Source: Methanobacteriota archaeon
GTDB taxonomy: Archaea > Thermoplasmatota > Poseidoniia > Poseidoniales > SP79
Reading direction: 5' to 3'
Assembly: GCA_002715545.1 (NCBI GenBank)
Contig: PAZI01000062.1
Span: 1-16,189, forward strand
DNA: 16,189 nucleotides
Part shown: positions 7,883-15,551 of the stretch, piece after piece
How positions within the stretch are numbered: position 1 is the first letter of the stretch
Layout of the letters: every line of letters begins with the position of its first letter
Program-made: the position numbers and the translations under genes
The notes under the pieces: generated by a model
What the model was told of the DNA's origin: nothing
What the model saw: the letters and a program-made list of their open reading frames with translations, nothing else
The model's database searches: none

Positions 7883-10012
7883 CACAAGCATGGCGTTAGC
7901 TATGCCAAACGTGTCGTGCTGAGGCCGCGCCTCGATAAGGTTCATAGCATCTCTAGCTGTTGCCAACTTCAGTTCCATCTTTGAATTACCGCCCCCGGAA
8001 TGAACATGGCAAGCCGCGCAATTAATATTGAGATACGACCGCACCCGTTGTTCTGTATCCTCTGCCGAATCGTATGGATCTACCAACTTAACACCGCCCT
8101 TAAATGGTGTTTTCGGCCTATTACGGAAAAATCCAGCATGACCAAGGGTGCGGAGTTGATTATCGGTAACCGAACCATAGGTATGTTCACGGTTGAGATT
8201 TAGTCCGTTGATACCGAGAACGTACCCGGCCGCTCTTCCATGACAAACCATGCAGTCTGCACGACTTGGAAAGACCCAGTCCTGCCGCCGAAACCCTCCA
8301 GGTGATGGTGAATCTTGCACACGAAAGGTTGTCATGCCACCTTCGGGCGGCACCAATTCCGCGTCGGTTTGAGCCTCGTTCCAACTGTATGAATACCCGT
8401 TCCATTCATTCTGACTGAGCAACAGAATCCTAGTTTCTACACGGAACGGCCTCACTCCTCCATTGGGGAGTTGACGTTTCACCGTCAAAGTCTGCACCAG
8501 AGCAGTTTGCTCTGGAAAGGCCCAAGCGCCCGACTTGCTAAAGCCAACCCGTTGAGCATTAGGAACTGCCATTGCGCGCTCAGCCGTAGCTCCATCATTC
8601 CACGCAGGTGCGACTACCGAATAGCCGATCACTCCCGGATGTAGTTTGTGTGCGGCTGTGTCAGTGAACAGGCCGGTATCGCTAAGGCGCGTGGCAAAAG
8701 GCTGCAGCAGACGGGTTTTCGAACGAGTCTTAAGCCGATAAAATCCACTGGAATGATCGACAACAAGCACATCTCCTGAGTGCGTCACAGCAAATCCGGC
8801 TATCGCCAACGATGTGTCAGCCAACTCCTGATGTGACACCACTTTCTGCCCGTCATGCCGAATACTCCATATCTTACCGGTGCTGTAATCGCCGTAAAGA
8901 TACTGTCCACGCAACGCCGGCCATCTCGCGCCGCGGTACACAACACCACCTGTAATCGAACGAGCTTCAGAATGTGAATGCTCAGCCGTCGGCAGTGTTA
9001 ACGAATGCGGCCCAAGCTTTCGGTTAAGGTAAAATGGATGACTTCCCTCATATACACTCCATCCGTAATTTTCACCGGAACGAATCAGATGTACAGTCTC
9101 CCATAAATCTTGTCCATTGTTACCAACCCATACCTGACCACTTTGCACATCAGTGGTAAGACGCCATGGATTACGCAGGCCATAGGCAAACAACTCTGGT
9201 CGCGCACCGGGTAGGTCAACGAAAGGGTTATCAGACGGAACTGAATATGGTTTATCTGGTGTACTATTACGCACATCAACGCGTAGCACACCGCCCAACA
9301 GATCATCGAGAGTCTGGCCAGACACCCATCGGTCAGAGTCGCTAGTTCCATCACCTGTCGAAACATAAAGCATCCCGTCTCGTCCAAAAGCCAGACCGCC
9401 CCCATCATGCCCACGAGATTCCCACTCAAGAATTACATGCTCGGTACTGGGATCAACCACCTGTTCCGAATCTGAATGAATAGTGACCCGCGAAATACGA
9501 TTTGCCTTCCCACCGCCAAACCGATCCAGACGCAAGTTTGTAAATAGGTAAAGATAACTATTTACCTGATAGTCAGGGTCAAAACAAAACGAATAAGCAA
9601 TACGCCCCTCCAAATCCATCAGGTGGGTTAGGTCCTTTACCGTGGGATCATCGTGGAATCCAACCAGTCCGGCAGGTTGATCGTTCGCCCCATTCAACAT
9701 CGCAAACAACCGATCGCTCTGCGGTTCCGGAGCTATGAACATAGGGGCAGCCCAGACTAGGTTTGTATACACCGGCTCGACCGAATATGGCGGAGGGGGT
9801 TCCGGAGTCCCGACAAGTCGAGTATTTTCCCAGCGCTCAAGCTTAGCCAAGCCGTAGGGCCTCTCCTCCCATGCACTAGCTGATTGCCAAAGCAAAATAA
9901 AAGCAAAGAGAGAAAGGATAGTTTTTAACGACAAATATGGTTTTATAATCAACCTGCACACAGCAGGGAAGCTAGTGTTAGTGGTCCGCCTGAGCAAGGC
10001 CAAGTAAGTCAA
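7880..10012 (-). CDS. exported GSDH-type beta-propeller fused to a diheme cytochrome domain (truncated at an in-frame TGA)
   Basis: The frame encodes 710 residues from TTG 10012, and would be 916 if the TGA were read. A hydrophobic segment at about 31-47 ending SASA is a signal peptide with an unusually long n-region from this TTG, so the GTG at 9961 is a good alternative start; neither has a clear Shine-Dalgarno sequence. Residues about 83-430 form a glucose/sorbosone dehydrogenase-like propeller, with the typical GHDGGGLAFGRDGMLYVSTG segment. From about 440 a cytochrome region of the HNE_0200/SO2930 type follows, with CMVCH (Cys587, Cys590, His591) and CAACH (Cys665, Cys668, His669). Inferred role: periplasmic oxidation of a sugar or aldehyde, passing electrons to its own hemes. 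It starts 11 nt after the scpA stop and is probably the last gene of that operon. Confidence 0.85.
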   Translation of the reverse strand: MTYLALLRRTTNTSFPAVCRLIIKPYLSLKTILSLFAFILLWQSASAWEERPYGLAKLERWENTRLVGTPEPPPPYSVEPVYTNLVWAAPMFIAPEPQSDRLFAMLNGANDQPAGLVGFHDDPTVKDLTHLMDLEGRIAYSFCFDPDYQVNSYLYLFTNLRLDRFGGGKANRISRVTIHSDSEQVVDPSTEHVILEWESRGHDGGGLAFGRDGMLYVSTGDGTSDSDRWVSGQTLDDLLGGVLRVDVRNSTPDKPYSVPSDNPFVDLPGARPELFAYGLRNPWRLTTDVQSGQVWVGNNGQDLWETVHLIRSGENYGWSVYEGSHPFYLNRKLGPHSLTLPTAEHSHSEARSITGGVVYRGARWPALRGQYLYGDYSTGKIWSIRHDGQKVVSHQELADTSLAIAGFAVTHSGDVLVVDHSSGFYRLKTRSKTRLLQPFATRLSDTGLFTDTAAHKLHPGVIGYSVVAPAWNDGATAERAMAVPNAQRVGFSKSGAWAFPEQTALVQTLTVKRQLPNGGVRPFRVETRILLLSQNEWNGYSYSWNEAQTDAELVPPEGGMTTFRVQDSPSPGGFRRQDWVFPSRADCMVCHGRAAGYVLGINGLNLNREHTYGSVTDNQLRTLGHAGFFRNRPKTPFKGGVKLVDPYDSAEDTEQRVRSYLNINCAACHVHSGGGNSKMELKLATARDAMNLIEARPQHDTFGIANAMLV

Positions 10013-10023
10013 AGAAAGGAAAG

Positions 10024-11202
10024 CTAAAACACCATAATGCTAAGGAGTACTGTCACCACAACTAGAATAGAAACGGCTATCAAACGATCTTTCGTGGGAC
10101 GGTCGAAGTTTAATTCCGCCGTCCAAGGCCTGGGTTCGTAGCCCTTGACTAAGTGCCGAGCCTGACCAATGTCGGTAGCCAGAGGTAACTCGCGGAGATT
10201 GGGATCATCGTAGGGAACCTCCTCTGGCTCGACTGGAGGAACAAATGTCAACGGCTCGTCTGCCTTGTGCGCCAGTTCACCAACCGGCATAGTCAATGCA
10301 GCGCTAGTTCCTGCGGTCTTCACACCCAGCCCAGCGGTCTTCACAACAACTTTTTCTTCCGACGACTGATCTTCAGTGAGAACTTCCGAATGAGAAGCGG
10401 AAAACCCTACCGATTCGGGATCATTCTTTTCTGCTACAGGATCTATTTCACGTATCTCTTCTGGAGAAGCTTGAACTAACTCGATTTCTCCAAATCGTTC
10501 ACTCTGGATAGCCGCCAATTGCCGAAGCTTGGCCAGTTCTAGCACAGCGAGAAATGTCGCAATGACTTCTAGGCGACTACCAGCTGAATTAAACAAATCA
10601 GCAAATCGCACTCGACCACGCTCAGTAAGCAACTCGCGGATAAGCGCAATTTTTTCTGTTACAGTCCATGGATCAGAAACAATCTCCCTTGCTCTTGCAT
10701 CACGTTTCTTTTCAGTGTCCGCGAAACGCTTGAGAACCTGATTTACGGCATCAATCAGATCGAACACAGACGCCTCTCTTGGCGATTGAGGTGGAAGCGG
10801 AGGTACTTTCGGAGCAGCACCTCTTCGGTCGAAGCTCTGTTCACGCTCCCATTCCATCCGACGGAAATCGTCAGCAGCGTCTTTGAACTTCCTGTACTCT
10901 ACAAGTTGACGGATCAAGTCCCAACGCGGATCCTCATCTTCATCATCTTCATCGGCGACTACCTGCTGGTCAACCGGAAGCAACTCCTTGCTCTTGATGT
11001 ACATCAGAGTGGATGCCATGACAATAAAGTCACCGGCCAACTCAAGGTCGAACTGCTTCATTAAGTCGACATAAGCACAAAACTGGTCAGCCAGCCGGAC
11101 CATATCCACTTCGTATATGTCGACCTCTTCTTTTCGGACCAGATGCAGCAGCAGGTCGAGGGGTCCCTCAAACACCTCGAACTGGTAACGCAGCTCCCTC
11201 AT
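10024..11202 (-). CDS. scpA: ScpA, segregation and condensation protein A, with a tail-anchor-like C-terminal extension
   Basis: ScpA is the kleisin subunit that bridges the Smc heads with ScpB in bacterial condensin. The N-terminal kleisin segment (FEVFEGPLDLLLHL from residue 7) and the central AGDFIVMASTLMYIKSKELLP block (about 56-76) are diagnostic. The C-terminal winged helix ends near FGEIELVQ (residues 237-244), which is where most ScpA proteins stop. This one continues for 148 more residues: an acidic, Pro-rich linker and then a hydrophobic helix at 373-392 that is the very end of the protein. The start is ATG 11202 because it overlaps the upstream stop (ATGA) and begins right at the conserved domain; an in-frame ATG at 11262 would add 20 unconserved residues. 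No scpB or smc lies nearby. A 12-bp direct repeat (10313-10324 and 10334-10345) encodes two KTAG copies in the linker. Confidence 0.92.
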   Translation of the reverse strand: MRELRYQFEVFEGPLDLLLHLVRKEEVDIYEVDMVRLADQFCAYVDLMKQFDLELAGDFIVMASTLMYIKSKELLPVDQQVVADEDDEDEDPRWDLIRQLVEYRKFKDAADDFRRMEWEREQSFDRRGAAPKVPPLPPQSPREASVFDLIDAVNQVLKRFADTEKKRDARAREIVSDPWTVTEKIALIRELLTERGRVRFADLFNSAGSRLEVIATFLAVLELAKLRQLAAIQSERFGEIELVQASPEEIREIDPVAEKNDPESVGFSASHSEVLTEDQSSEEKVVVKTAGLGVKTAGTSAALTMPVGELAHKADEPLTFVPPVEPEEVPYDDPNLRELPLATDIGQARHLVKGYEPRPWTAELNFDRPTKDRLIAVSILVVVTVLLSIMVF

Positions 11203-12701
11203 TGGCCTGGAGGAACCGAATCGAGAATGGGTACGGCCTGATTGACGACCCTTAATTTCCATTCGGCAAAAACCTTCCCAGTTGTCAACACGCCGTAAGT
11301 GTCGAACTTGTAATTGTTACCTCGCCCGTAATAGCTATCTGGGGACACATTGAAGGTCCAGACTGAGCCATCCTTAATCCCCCGTTCGGCAGTATGTTCC
11401 AATCGACAGTCGCTCCGGAGTACAGATTTAGAAGCATTTGCGTGCGCTAAACTGTCATTTTCGTGCCAATGCCGAAACACGCCGTTGCAGGCAAGCAAAC
11501 GGCGCATCATCGGGTTGACTGCAGACGAGTGTTGATGCGCCCGAAATACTCCTCGCACCTTAGCTGACGTTCCGGCAGAGGCGTCGAGTACGATTCGAGT
11601 ACCGGTTTTTCCGTAAACGAAACCGCGTCCCTCCATGTAACCTAGACCCGGCTCACTCGCGAACACAGTGAAATCATTCCACATAAATCCGTTTATAACC
11701 GGCGACATTGGAGCAATCGGCTTATAGTCGCGAATGGTGGTCTTGAGAAAATCTCTACGAGAAATATCAGCCGAACCAAGCAAACGAGGGTGTTGTTTCA
11801 AAAACGTGCCGCCAGTCATTTCGCCTAAAAATTGGTACGAGAAAGCCGGCTTGGAGTCTAGCAACGTGCCCGGCAAAAAACCCGGCTCCATCCCACCATG
11901 ATTGCACTGCAAAAAGTCCGCCCCGCTGCCGACGTAAATCACTACAGGAAAAAAGTCATATAGCCGGCCGATCATTGCAGGATTAAATTTATTTGCATAT
12001 TTCTTTTGGCACTCGGCGATAAATCCATACCGTGGAATCATCTGCACATCTTCATGATTGCCACGCGCCATGAAAACTTGCTCCGGATTGGCTAACTTGA
12101 GCCGCAACATCGTGTAAAGCACTTCGATACCGTAGAAGCCACGGTCTGTATAGTCACCGAGAAACACCATGTAACGGTTCGGCTTAACCAATCGAAAACC
12201 GTCCAATATCTCGGCTTGGTTGAGCGAATCGAGCATTGCGATGAAAGAGTGGATATCGCCATGAAAATCGCCGTGAAACACGACCTCACTTCCAGCCGGC
12301 AACTTAAGTTTCTGAGCAAAGGGCTGGAAAGGAATCGGAGGTCTCAGAAAATAGGCTCGATCGGGATCAAAAAACTCATTCGTCTTTGGCACGCTACCAA
12401 CCCAGTTTGCGTCAAGACCCATCGAACCATTGCGAAACAAATTAAATGCTGCCTTCAAAGTAATTTCCACCTCCGAAAACGAGGGCAATGCTGTTTCGAG
12501 TCGAGTCGAAGGCACTTTCCCAAGCAATATACGGTTGGATGGCAACTGAATGCATGCAGCTCGCCATGCTGCGTAATCGGGGTACTTGGTAGAGCGATAG
12601 TTGGCCTCTACCGCTAAAGCGGTTTGTACTGGACCAATCACCAGCAATAACAACAGCAGCTTGGCGAGCGGTTCCCCACGGTGGATTCTCCTTGGTCGCA
12701 T
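11199..12701 (-). CDS. secreted PPP-fold metallophosphatase (Ser/Thr phosphatase-like)
   Basis: From ATG 12701 this is 500 residues with a basic, Leu-rich signal peptide (about 1-30, cleavage near ALA). The dinuclear-metal signatures of the PPP/calcineurin-like family are all present in order: GDFHG (144-148), GDYTDRG (182-188), GNHE (214-217), HGG (268-270) and a late His (FRAHQ, His389). Roughly 140 residues precede the catalytic core and 110 follow; I do not recognise either flank. The enzyme should be active on a phosphoester outside the cytoplasm. The ATG at 12749 is also possible but would add 16 residues before the signal peptide. AGGAAG abuts the chosen ATG. Its stop overlaps the scpA start by 4 nt. 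Substrate specificity (protein, nucleotide or sugar phosphate) cannot be read from the sequence. Confidence 0.85.
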   Translation of the reverse strand: MRPRRIHRGEPLAKLLLLLLVIGPVQTALAVEANYRSTKYPDYAAWRAACIQLPSNRILLGKVPSTRLETALPSFSEVEITLKAAFNLFRNGSMGLDANWVGSVPKTNEFFDPDRAYFLRPPIPFQPFAQKLKLPAGSEVVFHGDFHGDIHSFIAMLDSLNQAEILDGFRLVKPNRYMVFLGDYTDRGFYGIEVLYTMLRLKLANPEQVFMARGNHEDVQMIPRYGFIAECQKKYANKFNPAMIGRLYDFFPVVIYVGSGADFLQCNHGGMEPGFLPGTLLDSKPAFSYQFLGEMTGGTFLKQHPRLLGSADISRRDFLKTTIRDYKPIAPMSPVINGFMWNDFTVFASEPGLGYMEGRGFVYGKTGTRIVLDASAGTSAKVRGVFRAHQHSSAVNPMMRRLLACNGVFRHWHENDSLAHANASKSVLRSDCRLEHTAERGIKDGSVWTFNVSPDSYYGRGNNYKFDTYGVLTTGKVFAEWKLRVVNQAVPILDSVPPGQ

Positions 12702-12809
12702 CTTCCTGCGGGTCTCAAAAAGATTGAGCCCGCATGGACCCGCATACAAGCCAAAAGGAAAGCGTTGCGCCCCTCCTTTATCCCACTTAATTTCCGCAAC
12801 CGAATTATC

Positions 12810-14078
12810 ATGAAAACAGCATTATCTATGCGAATTATCCTTTTTTTGACGACTTTACTGTCTTTGCCTTTTGGCGAATTGAGTGTTCATTCAGGAGATT
12901 GGCCCCAGTGGCGCGGCCCATATTTAAATGGTCACGTAACAAAAGGCGATTCACTCCCCAGCAAACTAGACAATTCACCCAGAATCCTCTGGCGCATCCT
13001 AACCGGCCCCGGCCATTCCGCACCGATCACACAGGGAAACCTGTTAGCCGTCTCCGAAGAACAGGGAGACAACGAAGTGCTCCGGCTACTCGACAAACGA
13101 ACCGGCTTGGAAATGTGGAAAAAACCGTATGGACAAACCTACGCAGATGACGGTTTCGGTGCCGGCCCACGCTGCGCACCGCTGTTCGATGACGACCGTA
13201 TATATATGCAAACCTGCCGAGGCAAGCTGAGCTGCCTAAAGGTCAAGGATGGTTCCATTCTCTGGGAAGTAGACTACCAAAAAAAATTCAAGGTCAAGTG
13301 GATCAAGAATAAGAGTCAAAACGAAGCCGCTGCATCCCGACGAGGCTACAGCGGCACACCGTTGATTGATGGAGACCATCTCATCTGCCAAGTCGGGGGA
13401 GAACCTGGAACAGGTGTGGTTTGCTTCGACAAATTAACGGGCGAAGTCATATGGAAATCACAGGATGACCTAGCCAGTTTTGCCAGTCCATTGATCACAA
13501 TAATTTCCGGCAAACGACAATTCGTCACGCTTACCACCGAGAAGATTCTTAGCGTGGATGTTGAAAATGGCGAACTCCTTTGGAGCCAACCGGTTCCCAC
13601 GCGCTACTTTCGCAACGTAGTCACGCCGGTCGCCGCGAACAACAGCGTAATCACCGCTTCCCACTCCGAGGGGATGCTTTGCATCGGCGGCAGCGGCAGC
13701 AACGGCAAAGCCAAACAGAAATGGAAAGACGCAAATCTAAAGATCAATCTTGCTACCCCGGTTGTCGTGGGCAGCAACCTTTACACCTTCGCCGAAAAGG
13801 ATCGATTTATTTGTGTTGATACCGCCACCGGGAAATTGAACTGGGAGGAACGCGGCTTCGGCAAATTTTATGCCTCGACGCTGACCGACGGCAAACGAAT
13901 GCTCGTACTCGGCCAAATGGGTGAATTGGTATTACTGAGCATCGACCCGGTTAAATACGAGGAACTAGATCGAATGCAGGTCTGCGGCAAAACTTGGAGC
14001 TTCCCGGCCTACTCCAACGGTCAACTCTTCGTTCGCGACCAAAACAACCTGCAGTGTATCCAGCTGACCGACAACTAA
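12810..14078 (+). CDS. exported PQQ-like beta-propeller repeat protein
   Basis: This 422-residue protein has a hydrophobic signal segment (about 1-30) followed by DWPQWRGP, the hallmark opening of PQQ-like propeller proteins in Planctomycetota and Verrucomicrobiota. Propeller blades recur as tryptophan-docking repeats: KRTGLEMWKK, VKDGSILWEV, KLTGEVIWKS, VENGELLWSQ and TATGKLNWEE. I see no residues proving PQQ or metal binding, so it may be a non-enzymatic BamB-like scaffold. An in-frame ATG at 12681 would add 43 residues that overlap the divergent phosphatase and lack protein character, so I start at 12810; the ATG at 12828 is also possible. The roughly 108-nt gap to the phosphatase start should hold both divergent promoters; I could not pick out clear boxes there. 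It ends in TAA, 28 nt before the convergent oxidoreductase. Confidence 0.87.
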   Translation: MKTALSMRIILFLTTLLSLPFGELSVHSGDWPQWRGPYLNGHVTKGDSLPSKLDNSPRILWRILTGPGHSAPITQGNLLAVSEEQGDNEVLRLLDKRTGLEMWKKPYGQTYADDGFGAGPRCAPLFDDDRIYMQTCRGKLSCLKVKDGSILWEVDYQKKFKVKWIKNKSQNEAAASRRGYSGTPLIDGDHLICQVGGEPGTGVVCFDKLTGEVIWKSQDDLASFASPLITIISGKRQFVTLTTEKILSVDVENGELLWSQPVPTRYFRNVVTPVAANNSVITASHSEGMLCIGGSGSNGKAKQKWKDANLKINLATPVVVGSNLYTFAEKDRFICVDTATGKLNWEERGFGKFYASTLTDGKRMLVLGQMGELVLLSIDPVKYEELDRMQVCGKTWSFPAYSNGQLFVRDQNNLQCIQLTDN

Positions 14079-14106
14079 CCCACTAAGACAATCACTTTGG
14101 CGGGCA

Positions 14107-15462
14107 TCATACAGTGTCTGGCGTGGGATGAATCCACGGGGCGGTGTAGGGACGACTGAGCAATCGATTGGCCTCTGGATCGCCAATGACAGTATGGGTT
14201 TGTGGATCCCACCGAAGGGTGCGTCCACCGAGACGTTGCGAGAGGTTGGCCAAAATACAGCTCACGCTGGATATGTGCCCCTGCTCTATGTCAGCGACAG
14301 GTCGGCTACGCTTTGCCACGGCGTTAAGGAAGTCGATCATGTGAACCCGCACCGCCGGAGCAACATGACGCTCTAGATCTTTCTCGGTCTTGTCCTCGGG
14401 ATACTCATCCAGTTCCATCTTAACTTCACGATGGATTGGCTTGCCTCCTCGGCCGCGCGGGATGAAATCGTAGCGATTGACGCTCAATTTCAACGTTCCC
14501 TTGTCGCCGTAGAGGAATGCTGCCCAAGGGTAATCTGGATCAGGCGCATGGCCCCAGGCACGGTGCTGCCATATGACCTGCAGGTCATCGAAGTCGAAGC
14601 AGGCAGTCTGAGTGTCGGTGGTATTAGCCTTGGCATCCTTGTCGACAAGGATGCCCCCCTGCGAAACGATGCTGGTCGGCCATCCAAGGTCGAGCATCCA
14701 ACGGACGGTATCGAGCATGTGCACGCACATATCTCCGACGATGCCGTTACTGTATTCCATGAACGCTCGCCAGCCACGCGGATGGCAAATCTCGCTGAAG
14801 GGTCGACGCGGAGCGGGACCGCTCCACAAATCGTAATCGAGTGTTTCCGGCGGCGAACTATCGGCAGGATTTTCTCGATTTCTCATATGGTAATAGCAGC
14901 AGACCTCCGCATGGGCAACGTTTCCGAGCAGGCCTTTGGAAACGATCTGCTCGCGTGCCTCCATGAGGTGTGGCGTACTTCGACGCTGAGTGCCAACCTG
15001 CACCACGCGGTCGTACTTTCGGGCGGCGGCGAGCATTGCCTGACTCTCTACAACATCGATGCTCGTCGGTTTTTGGACATACACATCGCAACCAGCTTTG
15101 ACAGCAGCGATCATCGGTAACGCATGCCAATGGTCCGGTGTGCCTATGATCACGAGGTCGAGCTTGTTTTCCTTAAGCAATGTCCGGTAATCAACATATG
15201 TCTTGGGACGCCTGCCAGATTTCTGCCGTTTGGCAACGATTTCTGCCGCACCGGAGAGCATTTTACTGTCCACATCACACAACGCCACCACCTCGACAGG
15301 TGCCACCTGAATAAGACGTAGCAAATCCACTTTCCCGTACCAACCGGAACCGATCAGCGCCACACGCTTGGTCGGACCGTTGGCAATATCGGCCGCGGTC
15401 GCGGCTAGGGAGGAACAGGCCAACCCAGCTGCACTGGTTTCGAGAAAAGTTCGACGGTTCAC
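14107..15462 (-). CDS. Tat-exported Gfo/Idh/MocA family oxidoreductase
   Basis: This 451-residue protein starts at GTG 15462. A twin-arginine signal (NRRTFLETSAAG, residues 2-13) is followed by a Rossmann fold whose glycine motif GSGWYGK (38-44) begins the NAD(P)-binding domain. TPDHWH lies at 108-113. The usual EKP catalytic-loop motif is QKP here (Gln130, Lys131, Pro132), so the lysine is kept. The C-terminal half is the GFO_IDH_MocA alpha/beta domain. This exported type is widespread in Planctomycetota and Verrucomicrobiota and is usually linked to sugar or inositol derivative oxidation; the substrate is not evident. Tat export would fit a protein that must carry its dinucleotide cofactor out folded. 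It is convergent with the propeller gene and divergent from the phosphatase gene, and appears to be monocistronic. Confidence 0.92.
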   Translation of the reverse strand: MNRRTFLETSAAGLACSSLAATAADIANGPTKRVALIGSGWYGKVDLLRLIQVAPVEVVALCDVDSKMLSGAAEIVAKRQKSGRRPKTYVDYRTLLKENKLDLVIIGTPDHWHALPMIAAVKAGCDVYVQKPTSIDVVESQAMLAAARKYDRVVQVGTQRRSTPHLMEAREQIVSKGLLGNVAHAEVCCYYHMRNRENPADSSPPETLDYDLWSGPAPRRPFSEICHPRGWRAFMEYSNGIVGDMCVHMLDTVRWMLDLGWPTSIVSQGGILVDKDAKANTTDTQTACFDFDDLQVIWQHRAWGHAPDPDYPWAAFLYGDKGTLKLSVNRYDFIPRGRGGKPIHREVKMELDEYPEDKTEKDLERHVAPAVRVHMIDFLNAVAKRSRPVADIEQGHISSVSCILANLSQRLGGRTLRWDPQTHTVIGDPEANRLLSRPYTAPWIHPTPDTV

Positions 15463-15551
15463 GCGGTTTGTTTAACGACTTAGGCAAGCAAACTCAAGCT
15501 TGGCCAAGAGCCTGATTGCTCAAGACCTATAGGGCGGATAGACTTTTGTCC

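Noticed and set aside
10313..10345. 12-bp direct repeat (gcggtcttcaca) with a 21-bp period in scpA
   Set aside because: Two copies only, in frame, giving KTAG twice in a disordered linker; a small duplication, not a repeat element.
14431..15120. A 229-codon plus-strand open frame lying antisense inside the Gfo/Idh/MocA gene
   Set aside because: The opposite strand encodes an unmistakable conserved oxidoreductase over the whole stretch, and the translated plus frame has no recognisable motif; it is a shadow of the codon usage.
15499..15508. Palindrome CTTGGCCAAG between the divergent oxidoreductase and phosphatase genes
   Set aside because: Ten bases of palindrome could be an operator, but it occurs once, without a nearby regulator or matching second site.
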